Origin: Escherichia fergusonii ATCC 35469
GTDB lineage: Bacteria > Pseudomonadota > Gammaproteobacteria > Enterobacterales > Enterobacteriaceae
Assembly (NCBI RefSeq): GCF_000026225.1
Contig: NC_011740.1
Coordinates: 2,046,001 to 2,110,000 of the forward strand
DNA: 64,000 nt
Direction of reading: 5' to 3'
Shown: positions 8,770 through 16,551 of the stretch, one piece after another
How positions within the stretch are numbered: position 1 is the first letter of the stretch
Layout: each line of letters opens with the position of its first letter
Program-made: the position numbers and the translations under genes
The notes under the pieces: model-generated
Told to the model about the DNA's origin: nothing
The model's database searches: none
The model's input: only the letters and a program-made list of their open reading frames with translations

Positions 8770-9386
8770 TTGACGCACTGCTACAGGAAAAAATCACCAC
8801 GCGACTGATCGATACCGCCCCCACAATTCCGGTCGGTGTTTCTAATCGTCATGTGCATCTGTCGCAGCAGGATGTAGAAGCGCTTTTTGGTGTTGGCTAC
8901 CAACTTACGCCCTTTAAGCCGTTGCGCCAGCCAGGGCAATTCGCCGCTGAAGAGTGTGTGACGGTTGTCGGCCCGAAAGGTTCTCTGACTCACGTCCGCG
9001 TACTTGGCCCGGTTCGCCCGACAAGCCAGCTGGAAATCTCCCGTGCCGATTGTTTTACTCTCGGCATTAAAGCGCCAGTGCGTGAATCCGGGCAACTGGA
9101 AAATGCCGGTGACGCACTGTTGGTGGGGCCGAAAGGTCATGTTGAGTTGCATTCACAAGTCATTTGCGCCTGGCGGCATATTCATATGTCTCCCCAGGAT
9201 GCTCGTCTGTTGAATGTCAGCAATGGGCAGAAGGTGAGTGTTCGCAGTCACGGTGAACGCCAGTTAACGTTCGATGAAGTGGTGGTACGGGTGCGCAATG
9301 ATTTTGCCCTTGAACTGCATATCGATACGGAAGAAGCCAATGCTGCCGGACTGAAAAACGGGGCACAGGTAACACTGATTCGCTAA
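8766..9386 (+). CDS. cutH: PduL-type phosphotransacylase (CutH)
   Basis: A 206-residue homologue of PduL, which converts acetyl-CoA to acetyl-phosphate and recycles CoA inside the shell. Conserved elements are the zinc-ligand motifs PVGVSNRHVHLS and WRHIHMSPQDA, and the C-terminal LHIDTEEANAAG. Residues 1-20 (MIDALLQEKITTRLIDTA) form a short helix like an encapsulation peptide. The gene is a paralogue of pduL at 22366 in this window. It is coupled to cmcE by a 4-base overlap. Confidence 0.93.
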   Translation: MIDALLQEKITTRLIDTAPTIPVGVSNRHVHLSQQDVEALFGVGYQLTPFKPLRQPGQFAAEECVTVVGPKGSLTHVRVLGPVRPTSQLEISRADCFTLGIKAPVRESGQLENAGDALLVGPKGHVELHSQVICAWRHIHMSPQDARLLNVSNGQKVSVRSHGERQLTFDEVVVRVRNDFALELHIDTEEANAAGLKNGAQVTLIR

Positions 9387-9397
9387 GGGAGGCCATC

Positions 9398-10063
9398 ATG
9401 ACCGAACAACAGATCGACACCATCGTCAACCTGATCCTCCAGCGGCTGCAACCTGCGGTACTGGTCATGGTGACATCAGCGGATGGCTATCGGGATTTGA
9501 TTCATCAGCGGCTGGCTCGTTGTGGCGAACGGTTGCATCTGGCGCTGGATGAAACAATCAGTGATAGCCAACGGTGGCAGCAAATTGGTGACGTGATACC
9601 TGCTAAAACATGGCAGCACAAATTGCCTTCAACGCCCTATAAAGCGTTATTGCTGCCGTTTTTGAGTTACCCGCTGGCTGTAGATGTTGTCAACGGTACG
9701 CTGCAAAGCCCGGTAGCGCAAAGGGTTCACGATGCGCTACTGGCGGGTATTCCGGTACTGGCACTGCGTTATTACTGCGATCCGCACAGCGAATTAAACG
9801 CGCTTCGCGGTACTGTTCACAGCGACTACGCGGCGCATCTTTCCGCCACGCTCACCGGCCTTAGCGAATGTGGCATTACGTTATGTTCCATGAATGAAAT
9901 GCTGGAGAAACTGGCAACAGGCGTCAGCAGTCAATCGCCTGTAAGTCATCAGCGGCGTTATCTGACTGTCAGCGATATCGTCAATAATCCGGCACTGGCA
10001 AAATCACCCGACGCCGTACTGACCGATGCTGCGGTCGATTTTTTGAAAGCACAGAAAAAATAA
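9398..10063 (+). CDS. Microcompartment accessory protein of unknown function
   Basis: A 221-residue protein in the cut operon, 11 bases after cutH. The N terminus (MTEQQIDTIVNLILQRL) resembles the amphipathic targeting helices of cargo proteins such as PduD and PduP. The centre (ALLLPFLSYPLAVDVVNG...) has an alternating pattern reminiscent of flavoprotein-like Rossmann proteins found in some microcompartment loci, and the C terminus (RYLTVSDIVNNP...) looks like a small separate module. I do not recognise catalytic residues. A flavoprotein-family or PduM-like structural role is possible but unproven. Confidence 0.75.
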   Translation: MTEQQIDTIVNLILQRLQPAVLVMVTSADGYRDLIHQRLARCGERLHLALDETISDSQRWQQIGDVIPAKTWQHKLPSTPYKALLLPFLSYPLAVDVVNGTLQSPVAQRVHDALLAGIPVLALRYYCDPHSELNALRGTVHSDYAAHLSATLTGLSECGITLCSMNEMLEKLATGVSSQSPVSHQRRYLTVSDIVNNPALAKSPDAVLTDAAVDFLKAQKK

Positions 10064-10095
10064 CCTTACCTCGATAACAAACCTGGAGTTTAGAT

Positions 10096-10497
10096 ATGTC
10101 TTCGAAAACAAAATGTTGGCTATGGATGTTACTGGTCATCCTGTCTGAAACCTCTGCAACATCCACACTTAAAATGTTTGATAACAGTGAGGGGATGATA
10201 AAAACGCTGCTGCTGGCCCTGATCGTCGTACTGTATTGTATTTGTTACTACTCGCTTTCACGGGCAGTAAAAGATATCCCCGTTGGTCTGGCTTACGCCA
10301 CATGGTCCGGTACTGGCATTTTGATGGTCTCAACCCTTGGGATTTTGTTTTACGGTCAACACCCGGATACCGCCGCCATTATTGGTATGGTCATCATCGC
10401 AAGCGGTATTGTCATTATGAATCTGTTCTCAAAAATGGGCAGTGAAGAGGCGGAAGAAACGCCAGTTACCAACCTCGATAAAAAAATCGCTAACTAA
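10096..10497 (+). CDS. Small multidrug resistance (SMR) transporter, subunit 1
   Basis: A 133-residue four-helix membrane protein of the EmrE/SMR family. The membrane-embedded glutamate of helix 1 is present (LWMLLVILSETSATSTLK), and the PVGLAYATWSGTG segment of helix 3 is typical. A polar tail of about 25 residues (SEEAEETPVTNLDKK) follows helix 4 and is absent from its partner. It is paired with a second SMR gene at the end of the cut operon. By context the pair may move choline, TMA or another quaternary amine; this is inference. Confidence 0.88.
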   Translation: MSSKTKCWLWMLLVILSETSATSTLKMFDNSEGMIKTLLLALIVVLYCICYYSLSRAVKDIPVGLAYATWSGTGILMVSTLGILFYGQHPDTAAIIGMVIIASGIVIMNLFSKMGSEEAEETPVTNLDKKIAN

Positions 10498-10512
10498 CAA
10501 AAGGAATTGCTC

Positions 10513-10842
10513 ATGTTTAATATTGGATTTTTATGGCTGGCACTTTCAATCGGTTCTGAAATAACCGGTACGTCGATGATCAAAAAAACCAACGGTTTTA
10601 GCCGGCTGTGGCCTTCTGTTCTGGTGGTATGTGCTTATTCAATGTGTTATTTCGCCCTGACCAGGGCAATGAGTACTATTCCGGTTGGTGTTGCCTATTC
10701 ACTCTGGTGCGGCTTTGGGATTGTCGGCGTGACAATTTTCTCGATGATTCTGTATAAACAAAAGCCCGATTTACCCGCCATTTTTGCCATGCTGCTGATT
10801 ATTAGTGGCGGCATTATTATGAATGTATTCTCAGGTATGTAA
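10513..10842 (+). CDS. Small multidrug resistance (SMR) transporter, subunit 2
   Basis: A 109-residue SMR protein with four predicted helices, the conserved helix-1 glutamate (LALSIGSEITGTSMIK) and PVGVAYSLWCGFG in helix 3. ATG 10513 is chosen because AAGGA lies 7 bases upstream; a TTG at 10507 is unlikely. It begins 15 bases after the first SMR gene. Tandem unequal SMR genes often encode obligate heterodimers with opposite membrane topologies. It is the last gene of the cut operon and is followed by a strong hairpin. Confidence 0.88.
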   Translation: MFNIGFLWLALSIGSEITGTSMIKKTNGFSRLWPSVLVVCAYSMCYFALTRAMSTIPVGVAYSLWCGFGIVGVTIFSMILYKQKPDLPAIFAMLLIISGGIIMNVFSGM

Positions 10843-10864
10843 TGACGTAAGGGTGTTTTATACA

Positions 10865-10893
10865 GCGCCATTTGTATTGCTTACAAATGGCGC
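10865..10893. terminator. Bidirectional hairpin between convergent genes
   Basis: A 12-13 bp stem (GCGCCATTTGTA with its complement) around a 4-base loop lies between the end of the SMR pair and the convergent ldtA. AT-rich sequence flanks both sides. It probably ends both the cut transcript and the ldtA transcript. Confidence 0.7.
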
Positions 10894-10908
10894 ATTCTAA
10901 TTTACATA

Positions 10909-11835
10909 TCAAAATGCTGTACGATTGATATTCACCGGCATTCCTGATCGACGTTCCATAGCGGCATTGGCACGTTGCACATCTACCTCTTGTCCGTTGA
11001 TAAAAGCACGCAGCGCAGGGGTAATTGGTAACGGCACCTTTCTGTCAGACTCAAACTCCGCACGATTTCGTGATAACGGTTCATGAACTTCCAGCCAGTT
11101 CGAGCCATCTGGTTCTGTGGTGTATTTCACTGGCTGGTCAATAATTTGTACGCGCGTCCCAACAGGAACATTATCAAACAGATATTTGATATCGTTATCG
11201 CGCAGACGAATACATCCCTGACTTACCCTCAGTCCAATACCAAAGTTGGCATTCGTACCATGAATAGCATAAAGGCGACCAATATAGATGGCATACAACC
11301 CCATTGGGTTTTCCGGCCCGGCAGGAATAAATGCAGGCAGACTCTCCCCACGCTTTGCATATTCACGGCGGGTGTTTGGCGTTGGTGTCCACGTTGGCGC
11401 TTCCTGTTTACGCTCCACCGTCGTTACCCAATTGCGCGGCGTTTCACGCCCGGCCTGACCGATGCCAATGGGAAAAACTTCAACGGTCTGGCTGTCTGGT
11501 GGATAATAGTAAAGGCGCATTTCAGCCACATTCACCACCATCCCCTTACGGACTGTTGCCGGAAGAATAAGCTGTTGCGGCACGACCAGTGTTGAGCCTG
11601 ATTTCGGTAAAAAAACATCAGTACCAGGGTTTGCCTCCAGCATATTGCTAAGCCCTTGCCCGTACTGCGCTGCAAATGTTTCCAGTGGTTGTGTGTTATG
11701 TTCAGGCACCTGAATGGTTAATGGTGCACCCACTAATCGGCTACCTTCTGGTGGAAGTGGGTAAGTTACCGCCAGACTCGTTTGCCAGACGGAAAGTAGA
11801 ATAAAAGAACCAAGAATACATACACGACGTATCAT
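10909..11835 (-). CDS. ldtA: L,D-transpeptidase LdtA (ErfK)
   Basis: A 308-residue periplasmic L,D-transpeptidase. A signal peptide (residues 1-22, ending SLA) is followed by a LysM-like segment (PLETFAAQYGQGLSNMLEAN) and a YkuD catalytic domain with the HGT...SQGCIRL motif carrying the active histidine and cysteine. Such enzymes link Braun lipoprotein to peptidoglycan. The product is very close to ErfK/LdtA of E. coli K-12, where the gene lies next to cobT. Here the cobUST genes are missing, and cbi-operon remnants and a riboswitch lie upstream instead. Confidence 0.95.
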   Translation of the reverse strand: MIRRVCILGSFILLSVWQTSLAVTYPLPPEGSRLVGAPLTIQVPEHNTQPLETFAAQYGQGLSNMLEANPGTDVFLPKSGSTLVVPQQLILPATVRKGMVVNVAEMRLYYYPPDSQTVEVFPIGIGQAGRETPRNWVTTVERKQEAPTWTPTPNTRREYAKRGESLPAFIPAGPENPMGLYAIYIGRLYAIHGTNANFGIGLRVSQGCIRLRDNDIKYLFDNVPVGTRVQIIDQPVKYTTEPDGSNWLEVHEPLSRNRAEFESDRKVPLPITPALRAFINGQEVDVQRANAAMERRSGMPVNINRTAF

Positions 11836-11978
11836 TTCCCTTTCCTTAGTCGCGACAGATATTCAATAAGTATAGCTTTTATCAGACTTTTCGCTGGTAG
11901 CAGGTCAACAAGCCACAGCGACGCAGTAAAGGTTGTCGCTTAACTTAAAAGATTATTGACCTCGCATTCTTTGTTCAT

Positions 11979-12008
11979 GCCGGATACAGCGTAAATGCTT
12001 TATCCGAC
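11979..12008. repeat. REP-like palindrome (partial)
   Basis: The sequence GCCGGATACAG...TATCCGAC resembles the core of enterobacterial REP/BIME elements (GCCGGATG...CATCCGGC). It lies between ldtA and the cbiG remnant, in about 210 bases without a gene. Only one imperfect copy is seen. Confidence 0.45.
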
Positions 12009-12049
12009 AACATTGCGTTTGTTATCCGTCTCAGGATAGAGTCACTCCG

Positions 12050-12520
12050 CTACCTTGAAGCCACCAGCCTTGCTTCGCAAACCATATCGCTCTGTCGATG
12101 ATATCCACGGATTAACGGCTGGCAAAAAACAGACTTACCTGATGAATTCTCATACCTGAACTCTGCAATGACGTTATTCAGATACTGTATTAGCGATGTC
12201 GCTTTACCTGAAGAACTGGATAATGTACGAGCCTGGTAATCGCTGAGTTTTTCAATCAAAATCAACGCTGGCCCTTCAGGATAGTGGCTTATTTCTGGCA
12301 CTGCTGTTGCACTATTAGCAATAAAAATCAGCACCGAATAATCCGTAAAAGCATCCCTTAACGATTGCGCTGGCCCACCGTTAAATGGCAAAAATTCCTG
12401 TTGCCACTCCTCACCAATAAAACAGGTTATCGGCAACACATCCGCCAATCGGTTTGCCAGATTTATGTCGCCCTGTAAGAAGCAAAACAAAGCTATCGAG
12501 TCAGGCTTTATCGTTTGCAT
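12050..12520 (-). pseudogene. cbiG: Truncated, decayed CbiG (cobalamin biosynthesis)
   Basis: An ORF of 156 codons whose first 115 or so residues align by eye with the N-terminal domain of Salmonella CbiG (cobalt-precorrin-5A hydrolase): KPDSIALFCF, LPITCF, PFNGGPAQSLRDAFTDYS and LIFIANSATAV. Full-length CbiG is about 350 residues; the rest is missing. The segment equivalent to the family's LLSGHAGGAN is replaced by LSSSSGKATS. The last 35 residues do not resemble CbiG. The start is ATG 12520, behind AGGTGGGGG. I infer a scar of an internal deletion that removed the rest of the cbi/cob operon. Confidence 0.72.
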
Positions 12521-12650
12521 ACCATAAGCCCCCACCTGACGCTTTGTTGTGAGTAGAATTTAACTCCGCCGTAAAAGCAGTTTGTAACTTTATGAATTGA
12601 ATCTCTTTTGTTATCACTCTTTTGAGTGATTCACCTACATTTGCCGCCAT
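12501..12650 (-). CDS. 49-codon leader ORF, possible cbiA start fused to unrelated sequence
   Basis: The first ORF downstream of the cobalamin riboswitch starts MAANVGESLKRVITKEIQF. The ATG directly follows a hairpin carrying AGAAAGGA in its loop, the arrangement expected at the first gene of a riboswitch-controlled cob operon. Salmonella CbiA also starts MAA, but nothing further matches. The ORF overlaps the cbiG remnant start. It is probably a deletion-junction product rather than a functional gene. Confidence 0.35.
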   Translation of the reverse strand: MAANVGESLKRVITKEIQFIKLQTAFTAELNSTHNKASGGGLWYANDKA

Positions 12651-12671
12651 ACCCTGATCCTTTCTCAGGGT
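12651..12671 (-). promoter_or_regulatory. Ribosome-binding-site hairpin of the lost cob operon
   Basis: On the - strand ACCCTGA and TCAGGGT form a 7-bp stem around GAAAGGA, immediately before the ATG at 12650. This is the expression-platform layout of translationally controlled cobalamin riboswitches: coenzyme binding upstream favours the hairpin and hides the Shine-Dalgarno sequence. Confidence 0.65.
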
Positions 12672-12747
12672 GGTAGGGGTGTAAGACGCGTCAGTACTCT
12701 GCCAGACGCTTCCGGGAAACCCACTTCCCACCGAAGTTGTTGGTTAT

Positions 12748-12903
12748 AACCGACAGGCAGGTCTTCTGGCTTAGCGTCATCCTCTCCCGCCCTTCCCGAC
12801 CTCTCAGTCAGTGGTATTTGCGGGGTTGTCAGCATCACAGCAGCGGGGGCTGTGAGGGATTCTCACCCTCTTCCCTGGCACAAATGTGCCAAACCTGTCA
12901 GCT
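12748..12903 (-). promoter_or_regulatory. Adenosylcobalamin riboswitch
   Basis: Read on the - strand, the segment holds the standard cobalamin aptamer elements in order: a closing stem (CTGACAGG with CCTGTCGG), the GGGAAGAGGGTGAGAATCCC core, CCCCGCTGCTGTGATG, a variable arm, GGTCGGGAAGG, and the B12 box AAGCCAGAAGACCTGCC. In Salmonella the same element precedes cbiA. Here the aptamer looks intact, although the operon it controlled is reduced to remnants. Confidence 0.93.
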
Positions 12904-13034
12904 AATGTTATGAGCTGATTTCATTTTGCTCATAACACGATATTTACGTCTGTACTTTAAATAATTCGCGTTGCAGCATATGCAACCTGAAGCATGACGA
13001 ATTTACAAAAACCTCCATATTATTTACCAATTAA

Positions 13035-13952
13035 TCAGGCCATCTGTGCAATAGCATTTTCGTTGATTTGCTGACGATATGCTTGCGGTGTTATCTGGTA
13101 TGTCTGACGAAACACTTTGCAAAAATAGCTGGTTTGCGAGAAACCGAGATTTCGCGCAATGCTGCTAATACTCCAGTCACTGTGGCTAAGTAATTCACGG
13201 GCGCTGGCCATTCTCTGTTGATTAACCCAAGCATTAAAACCAATTCCATTATATTTTTTAAATAATTTACTGAAATAATAAGGGCTTAGATAAACGTGAG
13301 AGGCCACATCCTCCAGACGCAAATCGTCTGATAAATGTGCATCGATATAACGCAATGCTTTTTTCATTTTATTATCGTGCGGACTTGATGCTCGACTTTG
13401 ACGGGCTATTTCAGAACCTGGCTTACTCTCTTTGATAACAATAAAATTGAGCTGATTCTTAAGACAGTTTTCAACAATAAGCTTCAGCAGGTCGGCTGAC
13501 GCCATCACTCTTGAATAATCCATCTCTGGAACTTTGCGAAATTCATTCAGTAAATCAGGATCAGCTTGCCAACAATTATCGATATTTAAAATATCAACTA
13601 AATCAGCATCGCCATCATTACGTAAACGCACCTGACCACATAACACAAAACCAACCAAATGACCGGCAATCACCAATGGAATCGAAAAATCTGTTAACCC
13701 CGCATGGCAGCGATAAATACACGGCTTTTCAGACTTTGACGACTCAAAGCCACCGCAGCGATCACTCATTCGGCAGCGTTCGCTATGCTGAGGATGTTGG
13801 CGCATCAGTTGGCAAAAAGGGGTAAAGTTAAAAAGTTGCGAAATTTCGTCACCGTGGATGTTCACAATGACAACCGCCAGGCTGGTAGCTTGTGCAAAAT
13901 CCTGCGCGATTTTATTAATGAGTTCTGAGTTTAATGTACTGGCAGAAATCAT
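13035..13952 (-). CDS. pocR: AraC-family activator PocR of the pdu/cob regulon
   Basis: A 305-residue regulator close to Salmonella PocR. The N-terminal PocR sensor domain (about 1-170) carries clustered cysteines (CRMSDRCGGFE, CIYRCHAGLTDFSIP). The C-terminal AraC DNA-binding domain (about 195-295) has two helix-turn-helix units: LRLEDVASHVYLSPYYFSKLF and WSISSIARNLGFSQTSYF. It activates pdu (and, in Salmonella, cob) in response to 1,2-propanediol. It lies downstream of pduF on the same strand, divergent from the pdu operon and upstream of the orphan riboswitch. Confidence 0.96.
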   Translation of the reverse strand: MISASTLNSELINKIAQDFAQATSLAVVIVNIHGDEISQLFNFTPFCQLMRQHPQHSERCRMSDRCGGFESSKSEKPCIYRCHAGLTDFSIPLVIAGHLVGFVLCGQVRLRNDGDADLVDILNIDNCWQADPDLLNEFRKVPEMDYSRVMASADLLKLIVENCLKNQLNFIVIKESKPGSEIARQSRASSPHDNKMKKALRYIDAHLSDDLRLEDVASHVYLSPYYFSKLFKKYNGIGFNAWVNQQRMASARELLSHSDWSISSIARNLGFSQTSYFCKVFRQTYQITPQAYRQQINENAIAQMA

Positions 13953-14058
13953 ATAAAATCCCTTATTTGAATTATTGATATAATGAATATATAAAGCGAA
14001 TTTTGTTTTTCTGCGTTACCATTCCATTTCATTGCCAGAAAACAAAACGGACAATAAC

Positions 14059-14089
14059 AAAAGTCTCCTTTTGAGGGGAGACTTTTTGT
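14059..14089. terminator. Hairpin between pduF and pocR
   Basis: AAAAGTCTCC and GGGGAGACTTTTT form a stem of about 9 bp with T-runs in both orientations. It lies in the 195-base gap between pduF and pocR and could attenuate read-through from pduF into pocR, leaving pocR to its own promoter. Confidence 0.65.
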
Positions 14090-14146
14090 TCAGTTCGGGA
14101 AAGCAGATCACGAAATAGCGTTATAAAAATGGCTAACAGCTTAAAA

Positions 14147-14941
14147 TCACACCGATTCATTCGTGGGTAAGTTGTTACCAATAAAATAACGATAAATTGC
14201 AGCGCCGCCACAGGCACCTATTACCGGAGCTATTATTGGCACAATAAAATAGGGAATATCACGGCCACCTGTCATCGCTACATTGCCCCATCCGGCAAGC
14301 CATGCGAACAGTTTTGGACCAAAGTCACGCGCCGGGTTCATTGCAAACCCTGTCAACGGTCCCATGGAGGCACCAATGACCGCAACCAGAATACCAATTA
14401 ACAAAGGCGCTAACGGCCCTTTCGGCACACCGTTACCGTCATCGGTTAATGCCATGATTAAGCCCATCAGGATAGATGTGATGACTATTTCCACCAGCAA
14501 CGCCTGCCAGATACTCAGCGCTGCCGCCGGGTAAGTACTAAAGACACCCGCAACAGCCAGACTTTCTACGCTGCCACGCACCATATTGTGTGCCGTTTCA
14601 TACTCGACAAAAAGGTTGCTGTACAGGAACCATGCGAGCACAGCTCCACTAAAAGCGCCAGCAAACTGCGCTAACGAATATGGCAACACCTTATGCGCAG
14701 GAAAACGGGCAAATAACCACAATGCGATTGTGACCGCAGGATTTAAATGCGCACCCGAGATCCCTGCTGTCAGGTAAACCGCCAGGGAAATCCCCAGCCC
14801 CCAAATAATACAAATTTCCCAAAGCCCAAGGCTTGCCCCGGCAAGTTTTGCTGCACAAACGCAGCCAATGCCGAAAAACAGAAATAGCCCGGTGCCTAAA
14901 AACTCGGCGATACATTGCGCTTTCAGTGAATCTTTCATCAT
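14147..14941 (-). CDS. pduF: Propanediol diffusion facilitator PduF
   Basis: A 264-residue aquaglyceroporin of the MIP family, with six membrane helices and both signature boxes, GAHLNPAVTIA and GFAMNPARDFG. The aspartate after the second box (NPARD) is characteristic of glycerol-conducting members. It admits 1,2-propanediol or glycerol across the inner membrane. Translation starts at an ATG behind AGGAAGG. It is transcribed divergently from pduA, as in Salmonella. Confidence 0.96.
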   Translation of the reverse strand: MMKDSLKAQCIAEFLGTGLFLFFGIGCVCAAKLAGASLGLWEICIIWGLGISLAVYLTAGISGAHLNPAVTIALWLFARFPAHKVLPYSLAQFAGAFSGAVLAWFLYSNLFVEYETAHNMVRGSVESLAVAGVFSTYPAAALSIWQALLVEIVITSILMGLIMALTDDGNGVPKGPLAPLLIGILVAVIGASMGPLTGFAMNPARDFGPKLFAWLAGWGNVAMTGGRDIPYFIVPIIAPVIGACGGAAIYRYFIGNNLPTNESV

Positions 14942-15442
14942 GACACCTTCCTGGTTGAGTCTGTCGCTGATTAACCGTAGTTACGGGCGTTACTATAGAA
15001 ACGCCTGCATATGAATTTGTTGCTCACCTGCGAAATATTTTTAATAAAATTTGGTCTTTTGATATTAAATTATTGCTTTCAAATTGCTTAATATTTGCGT
15101 ATTCCTACTGAAAGAATCTCTATTACATCTCATGTTGTTAATAACAAAAAACCGTTATTTCTTAATGTTTGTTTTTTTTACATCCATCACAAGCTTTTTC
15201 GCGCGTAGCAAATTTTTTATTTAAAGTCACCAATAATAAAATTATTCTGCAAGGACAATCTCTAAAAAATGCTATTCACATCATTTTTATTTTTCTTTTA
15301 AAACATGACGATATAAAAACATACAGCAATTTTATACTACGCCTTTGCCACTAATTTTTTCATTCCATCCTGCAAGTCAGCCATTCTTTTTCTTCGCCAG
15401 TTTTTATAGTTCATAGCATCGGAAAAACCATGCGAGGTCTTT
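14942..15442. promoter_or_regulatory. Divergent pduF/pduA control region
   Basis: Five hundred bases between the divergent pduF and pduA genes, strongly AT-rich, with no convincing gene. By homology with Salmonella it should carry the pocR/pduF promoters, the main pdu promoter and sites for PocR, CRP and ArcA. I can see a possible -10 (TATAGT on the - strand near 14990) but cannot assign the activator sites by eye. Confidence 0.6.
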
Positions 15443-15727
15443 ATGCAACAAGAAGCATTAGGAATGGTAGAAACCAAAGGGTTAACCGCAGCAATTGAAG
15501 CGGCTGATGCCATGGTGAAGTCTGCCAATGTGCTGCTGGTCGGCTACGAAAAAATCGGCTCAGGACTGATCACCGTAATCGTGCGTGGCGATGTCGGTGC
15601 AGTAAAAGCAGCCACAGATGCAGGTTCTGCCGCCGCACGCAATGTAGGCGAAGTTAAAGCTGTTCACGTCATCCCACGCCCTCACACCGACGTAGAAAAA
15701 ATCTTACCGAAGGGAATTAACCCATGA
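15443..15727 (+). CDS. pduA: Shell protein PduA (BMC-H)
   Basis: A 94-residue hexameric shell protein starting MQQEALGMVETKGLTAAIEA, with pore-loop segment YEKIGSGLITVIVRGDVGAV. In Salmonella the PduA pore conducts propanediol and restrains propionaldehyde. It is the first gene of the pdu operon. It overlaps the pduB start by 4 bases. Confidence 0.97.
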   Translation: MQQEALGMVETKGLTAAIEAADAMVKSANVLLVGYEKIGSGLITVIVRGDVGAVKAATDAGSAAARNVGEVKAVHVIPRPHTDVEKILPKGINP

Positions 15728-16533
15728 GTAGCAATGAACTGGTGGAACAGATCATGGCACAGGTAATCGCCCGCGTGGCGACGCCGGAACAAACGGTTAC
15801 CCCTGATACCCCACAAACCAAACGAGAGACGGCTATGGCAGGAAAATGCAGTTTAACGGAATTTGTTGGCACCGCCATTGGCGACACTGTAGGTCTGGTG
15901 ATTGCCAATGTTGATAGCGCATTGCTCGACGCAATGAAACTGGAGAAGCGCTATCGCTCTATTGGCATCCTGGGGGCCAGGGTCGGCGCGGGTCCTCATA
16001 TCATGGCGGCAGACGAAGCCGTTAAAGCAACAAATACCGAAGTGATTAGTATCGAGCTTCCTCGCGACACCAAAGGCGGCGCTGGTCACGGTTCGCTGAT
16101 CCTGTTAGGTGGCAATGATGTTTCCGATGTGAAACGCGGAATCGAAGTCGCACTGAAAGAGCTGGATCGCACCTTTGGTGATGTTTATGCCAACGAAGCC
16201 GGCCACCTCGAACTGCAATATACCGCCCGCGCCAGCTATGCGCTGGAAAAAGCCTTTGGTACCCCCCTGGGCCGTGCATGTGGCGTGATTGTTGGCGCTC
16301 CGGCATCCGTCGGCGTGTTAATGGCAGACACAGCACTTAAATCCGCCAACGTTGATGTGGTGGCGTACAGCTCCCCCGCCAAAGGCACCAGCTACAGCAA
16401 CGAAGTCATTCTGGTGATTTCCGGTGACTCCGGCGCCGTACGTCAGGCCGTCATTTCTGCCCGTGAAATCGGCAAAACCGTGCTGGCGACGCTGGGTTCA
16501 GAACCGAAAAACGATCGTCCGTCCTACATCTGA
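15724..16533 (+). CDS. pduB: Shell protein PduB/PduB' (BMC-T)
   Basis: A 269-residue trimeric shell protein with two BMC domains. An internal start at Met38 (ATG 15835, preceded by GAGAGACGG) matches the known start of the shorter PduB' form (MAGKCSLTEF...). The extra N-terminal 37 residues of PduB (MSSNELVEQIMAQVIARV...) form a helix that in Salmonella tethers the enzyme core to the shell. It overlaps pduA by 4 bases. Confidence 0.96.
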   Translation: MSSNELVEQIMAQVIARVATPEQTVTPDTPQTKRETAMAGKCSLTEFVGTAIGDTVGLVIANVDSALLDAMKLEKRYRSIGILGARVGAGPHIMAADEAVKATNTEVISIELPRDTKGGAGHGSLILLGGNDVSDVKRGIEVALKELDRTFGDVYANEAGHLELQYTARASYALEKAFGTPLGRACGVIVGAPASVGVLMADTALKSANVDVVAYSSPAKGTSYSNEVILVISGDSGAVRQAVISAREIGKTVLATLGSEPKNDRPSYI

Positions 16534-16551
16534 TATCCGTGAGGCAGTTTC

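Noticed and set aside
11083..11595. 170-codon + strand ORF
   Set aside because: It is antisense to ldtA, which is a well-conserved enzyme with signal peptide and active-site motif.
12501..12731. 76-codon ORF starting at 12731
   Set aside because: The upstream 27 codons run through the riboswitch expression platform; the only start with a placed ribosome-binding site is ATG 12650.
15169..15354. 61-codon ORF on the + strand in the pduF-pduA control region
   Set aside because: It is rich in Phe, Ile, Lys and Asn as expected from AT-rich non-coding DNA, has no clear ribosome-binding site, and lies in a known regulatory gap.
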